Shown: one piece after another, positions 48,949-53,281 of the stretch
How positions within the stretch are numbered: position 1 is the stretch's first letter
How the letters are laid out: each line of letters begins with the position of its first letter
DNA from: Thermoleophilaceae bacterium
GTDB taxonomy: Bacteria > Actinomycetota > Thermoleophilia > Solirubrobacterales > Thermoleophilaceae
Assembly (NCBI GenBank): GCA_036378175.1
Contig: DASUWY010000032.1
Location: forward strand, 1 to 53,281
DNA: 53,281 nt
Reading direction: 5' to 3'
Notes under the pieces: model-generated
Database searches by the model: none
What the model saw: only the letters and a program-made list of their open reading frames with translations
What the model was told of the DNA's origin: nothing
Translations under genes and position numbers: made by a program

Positions 48949-49812
48949 CTAGTGCTTCATGTTCACCACGTCGTTGAGCATGTCGTCAGCGGTGGTGATC
49001 ACGCGCGAGTTCGCCTGGAAGCCGCGCTGGGCGCTGATCATGTTTGTGAACTCGGTGGCGAGATCGACGTTCGACATCTCGAGCGTGCCCGAGGTCGTCG
49101 CGCCGAAGTCGCCGCCGGGGGTGCCGAGCTCCTCGTTGCCCGAGGCGGCGTTGGAGAGCCAGCGGTTGCCGGAGGCACGCTGCAGGCCACTCTCGTTCGG
49201 GAACTTCGCGAGCGAGATGTAGCCGGCCGTCGTGCGCGTGGTCGAGCCCGCGGGCACGTAGCTCACCGAGCCGTCCTGGCCGATCGCGACGTTGGACGCG
49301 CCCGGCGGGATGTTGATGAGCTGGTCCGCGCCCGGAGGCGTGGTGGTCACCGTCGTGCTCGGCACGGTGCGGCCGATCACGTAGTAGCCGTCAGCCGTGA
49401 CCAGGTAGCCCTGGTCGTTGCGGCTGAAGTTGCCCGCGCGCGTGTACTGCTGCGTACCGGCGGTGAGCGTGGCGGTGGTGCCGGCGACCGTGGCCTGGCC
49501 GATACGGAACCAGCCCTCGCCCTGGATCGCCACGTCGAGCGCGTTGCCCGTGGACTGGAGCGCGCCCGAGCCCATCACGTTGTCGATCGTGCCGAGCTGG
49601 GTGCCCAGGCCGACCTGCGCGGGGTTCGAGCCGCCCTGGCCGGGACCCTGACCCGCACCGCCGCGCTGAAGCTGGGCGAGCGAGTCCTTGAAGGTCGTGC
49701 GGCTGGACTTGTAACCGATGGTGTTGACGTTGGCGATGTCGTTCGCCGTCACGTCCATCATGATCTGATGGGACTTGAGGCCGCTGATCGCGGCAAACAT
49801 GCTCCGCATCAT
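48949..49812 (-). CDS. flgE: Flagellar hook protein FlgE
   Basis: 287 residues. N-terminal rod/hook signature SGLKSHQIMMDVTANDIANVNTIGYK (in part), middle IQGEGWFRIG and DGYYVIGR, C-terminal EFTNMISAQRGFQANSRVIT. The length is near FlgG, but position after flgD/TIGR02530 and before flbD indicates the hook protein. Second ATG at 49809 is an alternative start; AAAGGAAA is upstream. Confidence 0.88.
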   Translation of the reverse strand: MMRSMFAAISGLKSHQIMMDVTANDIANVNTIGYKSSRTTFKDSLAQLQRGGAGQGPGQGGSNPAQVGLGTQLGTIDNVMGSGALQSTGNALDVAIQGEGWFRIGQATVAGTTATLTAGTQQYTRAGNFSRNDQGYLVTADGYYVIGRTVPSTTVTTTPPGADQLINIPPGASNVAIGQDGSVSYVPAGSTTRTTAGYISLAKFPNESGLQRASGNRWLSNAASGNEELGTPGGDFGATTSGTLEMSNVDLATEFTNMISAQRGFQANSRVITTADDMLNDVVNMKH

Positions 49813-49888
49813 CGGGGCATCGTTTCCTTTCGTGGAAGCGGCCTCCCCGTCCTTGGGGTCCGGCCGTCGTGGTTACGCGGGTCGCGCA

Positions 49889-50281
49889 TCAGGCGATGAC
49901 CGCAGAGTCGATGTTCGTGAACACGTGCTCGCGCATGTGCTCCTGGTCTACCGCCGTGATGACGGTCTTGTTGCGCACGGACACCACGAATGCGGTGCCG
50001 TCCACAAAGACGACAGAGTCGCGTGAGCCCTTGCTCGCGGCACGGGCGGCGCCCGTCTCGAGACGCTGAAGCGTCCCGTCCGAGAGGTCGATGCCCCTGC
50101 GCTCGATTCGCTGCAGCGCATGCTGAGAGAACTGCAGCTTGCCGGCCTGCTGCTGCCGGAAGATCTCCTGGAACGACGGGCCCGTGACCGGGCGCGTCTG
50201 GGCGCTCGCCGGCGCCGCGGGCGTCGCGGCTGGCGCGAGCCCGGGCGGCAGCAGCGCCGGATTCTGGGCGGGACCCGTCAT
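49889..50281 (-). CDS. TIGR02530-type flagellar operon protein
   Basis: 130 residues. Disordered Pro/Ala head with SFQEIF (36-41), then LQFSQHALQRIERRGIDLSD, RAASKGSRDSVVFVDGTAFV and NKTVITAV, the pattern of the small conserved protein between flgD and flgE in Firmicutes. Role unknown there too. ATG overlaps the flgD stop. Confidence 0.85.
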   Translation of the reverse strand: MTGPAQNPALLPPGLAPAATPAAPASAQTRPVTGPSFQEIFRQQQAGKLQFSQHALQRIERRGIDLSDGTLQRLETGAARAASKGSRDSVVFVDGTAFVVSVRNKTVITAVDQEHMREHVFTNIDSAVIA

Positions 50282-50700
50282 TGGACCCCCGCAACGTCAC
50301 TCGGAGTGATCACGGACCCGCTGTCGAGCGTGAGCTTGGTCGTGCCATCGCTTCCGAAGTCGACCTTCTGCACCACGCCGGAGCTCGCCGTGCCGCTCGA
50401 GTCCGTGTAGCTCACGGTCTTGCCGAGCAGCGCGAGACTCTGCGTCTGCTTCTGCGCCGACAGCGTGCTGTCGGCGGAGGCCGACAGGTTGGTGAGCTGC
50501 TCCAGCATCGAGAACTGCGCCATCTGCGCGACCGACTGAGTCGGGTCCTGACTGCTCGCGGCCATCGGGTCCATGTTCTGGAGCTGCGCGACCATGATCT
50601 TCAGGAAGCTGTCCTTGTCGAGCCCGCTGCCGCTGCGCTGGGCCTGGGTCGCCGACGACGTCGGAGTGCTCACCGCCGAGCCTGTGGGATCTACGGCCAT
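50278..50700 (-). CDS. flgD: Flagellar hook-assembly scaffold FlgD
   Basis: 140 residues. Core DKDSFLKIMVAQLQNMDPM, QDPTQSVAQMAQFSMLEQLT, then LLGKTVSYTD and a short beta part; lacks the larger C-terminal tudor/FnIII domains. Caps the growing hook. Confidence 0.93.
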   Translation of the reverse strand: MAVDPTGSAVSTPTSSATQAQRSGSGLDKDSFLKIMVAQLQNMDPMAASSQDPTQSVAQMAQFSMLEQLTNLSASADSTLSAQKQTQSLALLGKTVSYTDSSGTASSGVVQKVDFGSDGTTKLTLDSGSVITPSDVAGVQ

Positions 50701-50721
50701 CTGTCTCTTCTCCTTGTCGTC

Positions 50722-52116
50722 TCAGGCGAGGACGTCGACCAGAACGCCGTTGGGCAGGCTGATCGTCGTCTCCTCGAGGTTGTCGGTGGATGAGTGGAGC
50801 TCCGCGTCGTTCGGCTGGCTTGGGGCGCCGCGACGGTCATTCGAACCGCCGTTCCCGAAGGCAGCCCCCCGCTGCTCGCCGCCGGTCGTGCCGACGTCGA
50901 AGTGCGTGAGGTTGATGCCCTGGGACGCGAGCTGGCGGCGAAGCTCGTCGCCGCCGTCCCGCAGCACGGCCGCCGCCTGGGACGCATCGGCCACCACGCG
51001 CGCCACCACACCGTCCGGCGTGGAACGCAGGTGGATGTCGATGCTTCCGAGCTCCTGCGGGTGAAGCTGCACGCGCGCCTGCGTGATCCCGTTCGTCTGG
51101 GAGATGCGGATCACCTGGTGCACGGTCTCGACTGCCTGTTCAAGGCGCATGCCTGGAACAGGGGTCGGCGGTCGGAGGTCGGCGGTCGTAGGGGCTGGAG
51201 CTGCCGGCGCCGCCGGCTGAACCGGCGCGGCGACGGGAGCCGTCGGTGCGGGCGCCGCCGGCGCGGCCACCTGAGCGGCCGGTGCGGCGTTAGCCGTGGC
51301 GGGTGCCGCAGTATGCGCGGGCGCCGGCGCGGGTGCGTCCTGCGCGGGAGCCTGCGACTGCGGCTGTGCCTGCTTGGGGGCCGCAGGAGCGGCAGCCTTC
51401 GGCTTTGCCACAGGCTCCGCCTGCGGTTGGTCGGAGGACGGAGGACGGAGGTCGGAGGCTGGGGTCTTCGCCTCGCCCTTGCCCTTACCGGGATCCACCA
51501 CCGGCGGCTGCGGCGCCGCCGGCTTCGCCGGGTCGGCCACGACCGGGGCGGCGGTCTTGGGCAGCTGCGGGACCGCCTGCTTCGCCGCGTCGGCGCGCAG
51601 GGCGGGGTCCGCCACCGGCAGCTCCGCGTCCTGATCGGGCGCAGCTACAGCAGTAGCGCTGGCCGTAGCCGTAGCCGTAGCCGTAGCCGTGGCGGCGAGC
51701 TGCACGGGCGCGGGGAGGGCGGGACCGTCCTGAGCCACCTTGCCGGCCACCTGCGAGATCGAAACCGCATCAGCGGCCGGAGCAATAACGGGCACCGGCA
51801 CAACGGCTGCAGCAACCACCGGCGCCTCAGCCGGATCGACCGGCTGCGCATTGGCGGGAGCGGAATCCTTGGGCTGGCCGTCATCGGCCTTGCCCTGAGG
51901 CTTCGAGGGTTTCGGTCGAGAGTCCTCTGACCTATGACCTACGACCTCTGACCTGTCGTTCTTCGGGCCTTCCGCATCGGCGGTCCGGGCCTGGTGCTGA
52001 TCCAGCACGGTTGCGAAGGGATCCCCCGTCGCCTCCGGCTTGCCCCTGGAGGGCGGCCTTCCTGGCGGTGGCTGCGAGGCGAGTGCCTCGGCGGCTGCTG
52101 CTCTATTCGGTGTCAT
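50722..52116 (-). CDS. fliK: Flagellar hook-length control protein FliK
   Basis: 464 residues from ATG 52116, one base after the transglycosylase stop. Very long Ala/Pro/Gln-rich ruler region, then the conserved C-terminal domain RVQLHPQELGSIDIHLRSTP and RDGGDELRRQLASQGI. It measures hook length and triggers FlhB. Three heptamer cassettes lie in the ruler, encoding DLRPP-like strings, so the ruler length itself may vary with repeat changes. Confidence 0.9.
   Translation of the reverse strand: MTPNRAAAAEALASQPPPGRPPSRGKPEATGDPFATVLDQHQARTADAEGPKNDRSEVVGHRSEDSRPKPSKPQGKADDGQPKDSAPANAQPVDPAEAPVVAAAVVPVPVIAPAADAVSISQVAGKVAQDGPALPAPVQLAATATATATATASATAVAAPDQDAELPVADPALRADAAKQAVPQLPKTAAPVVADPAKPAAPQPPVVDPGKGKGEAKTPASDLRPPSSDQPQAEPVAKPKAAAPAAPKQAQPQSQAPAQDAPAPAPAHTAAPATANAAPAAQVAAPAAPAPTAPVAAPVQPAAPAAPAPTTADLRPPTPVPGMRLEQAVETVHQVIRISQTNGITQARVQLHPQELGSIDIHLRSTPDGVVARVVADASQAAAVLRDGGDELRRQLASQGINLTHFDVGTTGGEQRGAAFGNGGSNDRRGAPSQPNDAELHSSTDNLEETTISLPNGVLVDVLA
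51163..51190. repeat. Heptamer cassette 1 in fliK
   Basis: Four units: GGTCGGC, GGTCGGA, GGTCGGC, GGTCGTA. Confidence 0.75.
51429..51456. repeat. Heptamer cassette 2 in fliK
   Basis: Four units: GGTCGGA, GGACGGA, GGACGGA, GGTCGGA. Confidence 0.75.
51928..51955. repeat. Heptamer cassette 3 in fliK
   Basis: Four units: TGACCTA, TGACCTA, CGACCTC, TGACCTG, in the opposite orientation to the other two (GACCT core on the plus strand). Confidence 0.75.
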
Positions 52117-52117
52117 G

Positions 52118-52753
52118 TCAAACCGTGGAGTAGGTGGTGGACTGGGACTGGGCTGCGGTCGCCGCCGCACCGCCGTCCTGGCGGTACTGCTGCGCGAACG
52201 CGAGGATGCTTTTCACGTAGTTCTGGGTCTCCGCGTAGGGCGGAATGCCGCCGTAGCGCTGCACGGCGCCGGGACCCGCGTTGTAGGCCGCGAGCGCCTT
52301 GCTGTAGTCGCCGCCGAAGCGGTCGAGCTGCTGCTTCAGGTAGCGCGCCCCGCCGTCGATCGACTGCGCGGGGTCGTGCACGTCCGTCACTCCCAGGGCG
52401 GCAGCCGTGCCGGGCATGAGCTGGGTGAGACCCTGCGCGCCCGCCGGGCTGCCGGCATTTGGGTTGAAGCCGGACTCCTGCTTGATGAGGCCCTTGAGGA
52501 TCGCCGGGTCGATCCCGTACTTCTGAGCGGCAGCATCGATCTGCTGCTCGTACGGAACGCTTCCCGAGCCGGTGGCCGTCGAGCTCGTGCCGGTTGCGGC
52601 GGTGGCGGTCGCCGCCTGCGCGCTCGTGGCCTGCGAAAGCTGGTGGTCGAAGCTCGTCGAGGTCGCGACCGAGGGCGAGGGCGATCCGCCGTTCGCGGCA
52701 GCGATCATCGCCTCGAGCTGCGACACGCGGGCCACTACGGTGTCCACGCTCAT
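52118..52753 (-). CDS. Lytic transglycosylase of the flagellar operon
   Basis: 211 residues. N-terminal helix VVARVSQLEAMI, Ser/Thr/Ala linker with SFDHQL (34-39), then an SLT domain: catalytic Glu93 in KQESGFNP, GLTQLMPGTA, AAYNAGPGAV. It opens the peptidoglycan for the rod, taking the role of the FlgJ muramidase domain. No Sec signal, so export through the flagellum is likely. Overlaps fliJ by 4 nt. Confidence 0.88.
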   Translation of the reverse strand: MSVDTVVARVSQLEAMIAAANGGSPSPSVATSTSFDHQLSQATSAQAATATAATGTSSTATGSGSVPYEQQIDAAAQKYGIDPAILKGLIKQESGFNPNAGSPAGAQGLTQLMPGTAAALGVTDVHDPAQSIDGGARYLKQQLDRFGGDYSKALAAYNAGPGAVQRYGGIPPYAETQNYVKSILAFAQQYRQDGGAAATAAQSQSTTYSTV

Positions 52754-53205
52754 CGCGCGAGGCCCTCCCGGCGATGCATCGTGATCGCCATCTCGTCGAG
52801 CAGCGCGCCCTGGCGGCGCTCGGACTCGCGACGGTGCTCGGTGCGGCGGCGCTCCTTGAGGCGCTCGAGCACCTCACGCTCGCGCGCGGCGTTCTGGAGC
52901 GCGACGCGGCGGGCGTCGACTTCCGCGTCGCGCCGGTCGAGGTCGAGCTCGGCGGACAGCCGCTCGCGCTCGGTGCGCTCGAGGTAGGCCTGGGCGGCCT
53001 GAAGCTCTTGGGCGGTCATCGCGGCGCCTGCTGCGGCACGCTGCACGCCCCGGGCCTGCTCCACGCTCTCGGCGGCGGCGCGCAGCATCGCCTCGCCGCG
53101 AAGGCGAAGGGCGAGCGAAGCGGCGAGCTCCTCCTTGGCGAGCTCTTCCTTGCGCTCCCTGAGCGCGCGAACGCGCTCGAGCTTGAACGTGAAGGGACGG
53201 TCCAC
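52750..53205 (-). CDS. fliJ: Flagellar export chaperone FliJ
   Basis: 151 residues, almost entirely one charged coiled coil: FTFKLERVRALRERKEELAK at the start, typical of FliJ, and ERRQGALLDEMAITMHRR at the end. Part of the export ATPase complex with FliI/FliH. GTG start. Confidence 0.9.
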   Translation of the reverse strand: MDRPFTFKLERVRALRERKEELAKEELAASLALRLRGEAMLRAAAESVEQARGVQRAAAGAAMTAQELQAAQAYLERTERERLSAELDLDRRDAEVDARRVALQNAAREREVLERLKERRRTEHRRESERRQGALLDEMAITMHRREGLAR

Positions 53206-53227
53206 GGCCCGGTTGATCGACGGTCCC

Positions 53228-53281
53228 TCAGGCTCCTGAACCTGAGTTGGACGCCTGTTCGAAGGCGCCGGGAGTGGCGAC
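53228..53281 (-). CDS. C-terminal end of upstream flagellar gene, possibly fliI
   Basis: One frame entering from the right edge ends in a TGA at 53230-53228 after 17 codons (VATPGAFEQASNSGSGA), 22 nt before fliJ. The position suggests fliI, but the residues are not diagnostic and two other frames are also open. Confidence 0.3.
   Translation of the reverse strand, partial: VATPGAFEQASNSGSGA

Noticed and set aside
26568-51955. Heptamer arrays as a CRISPR array
   Set aside because: Units are 7 nt in direct tandem with no spacers, and several are within coding sequence; no cas genes.
1-53281. tRNA, rRNA, insertion sequence, phage or integrase features
   Set aside because: I saw no cloverleaf or rRNA-like sequence, no transposase motif and no att-like repeats; nothing to report.

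Overview
The window is about 70% GC by eye, uses GTG and TTG starts freely, and carries genes on both strands with 1-4 nt overlaps. Gene content (YgfZ, DHA2 transporter with MarR, Ccr, ethylmalonyl-CoA mutase, MeaB, actinobacterial ClpS, AbiEi/DUF559 protein, and a Bacillus-like flagellar operon) suggests a flagellated high-GC actinobacterium, most likely of the Thermoleophilia/Solirubrobacterales type. That placement is inference; no rRNA is present.

Left part, 1-20.5 kb, is mixed chromosomal: a secreted beta-helix protein, a three-gene overlapping set (unknown protein, receiver-like protein, SDR), YgfZ, an acyltransferase, an EfeO-like lipoprotein convergent with an FTR1 iron permease, a MarR/MFS pair, a polysaccharide deacetylase-glycosyltransferase fusion, crotonyl-CoA carboxylase/reductase, a secreted CocE-type hydrolase, ClpS with a metallo-beta-lactamase-fold protein, and ethylmalonyl-CoA mutase with its MeaB chaperone. 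Several promoters sit so that the -10 box ends 7-8 nt before the start codon, which implies leaderless mRNAs.

Right part, 20.5-53.3 kb, is one motility island read entirely leftwards. From right to left: fliJ, a lytic transglycosylase, fliK, flgD, a TIGR02530-type protein, flgE, flbD, motA, motB, fliL, fliN, fliO, fliP, fliQ, fliR, flhB, flhA, flhF, a PilZ protein and two small genes; then two large glycosyltransferases; then cheY, cheW, cheR, two chemoreceptors, cheW, cheA (with a C-terminal receiver), cheB; then two nearly identical short flagellins, and a CHAP hydrolase with a LuxR-type regulator. fliM, flhG, csrA, fliW, fliA, fliD and flgK/L are not in the window.

Three layers of structure beyond genes stand out. 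(1) Eleven sites matching a sigma-28 (FliA) promoter, roughly T(C/A/G)AA-N16/17-CGANTA and often with GC before CGA, lie in front of both flagellins, the CHAP gene, cheW-cheA-cheB, both receptors, cheY, cheW-cheR, motAB, fliO and the glycosyltransferase pair; the last places those enzymes in the late flagellar regulon and suggests flagellin glycosylation. (2) Both flagellin leaders contain a covarying 8-bp hairpin with GGA in its loop and a second GGA in the Shine-Dalgarno, the layout of CsrA control of flagellin in Bacillus. (3) Cassettes of four 7-nt tandem units (28 nt) recur in the linkers of CheA, FlhF and FliK and in gaps behind the receptors and flgE. A shared SFxxxL-type motif near residue 35 of five cargo-type flagellar proteins, including two wall hydrolases, is also described.
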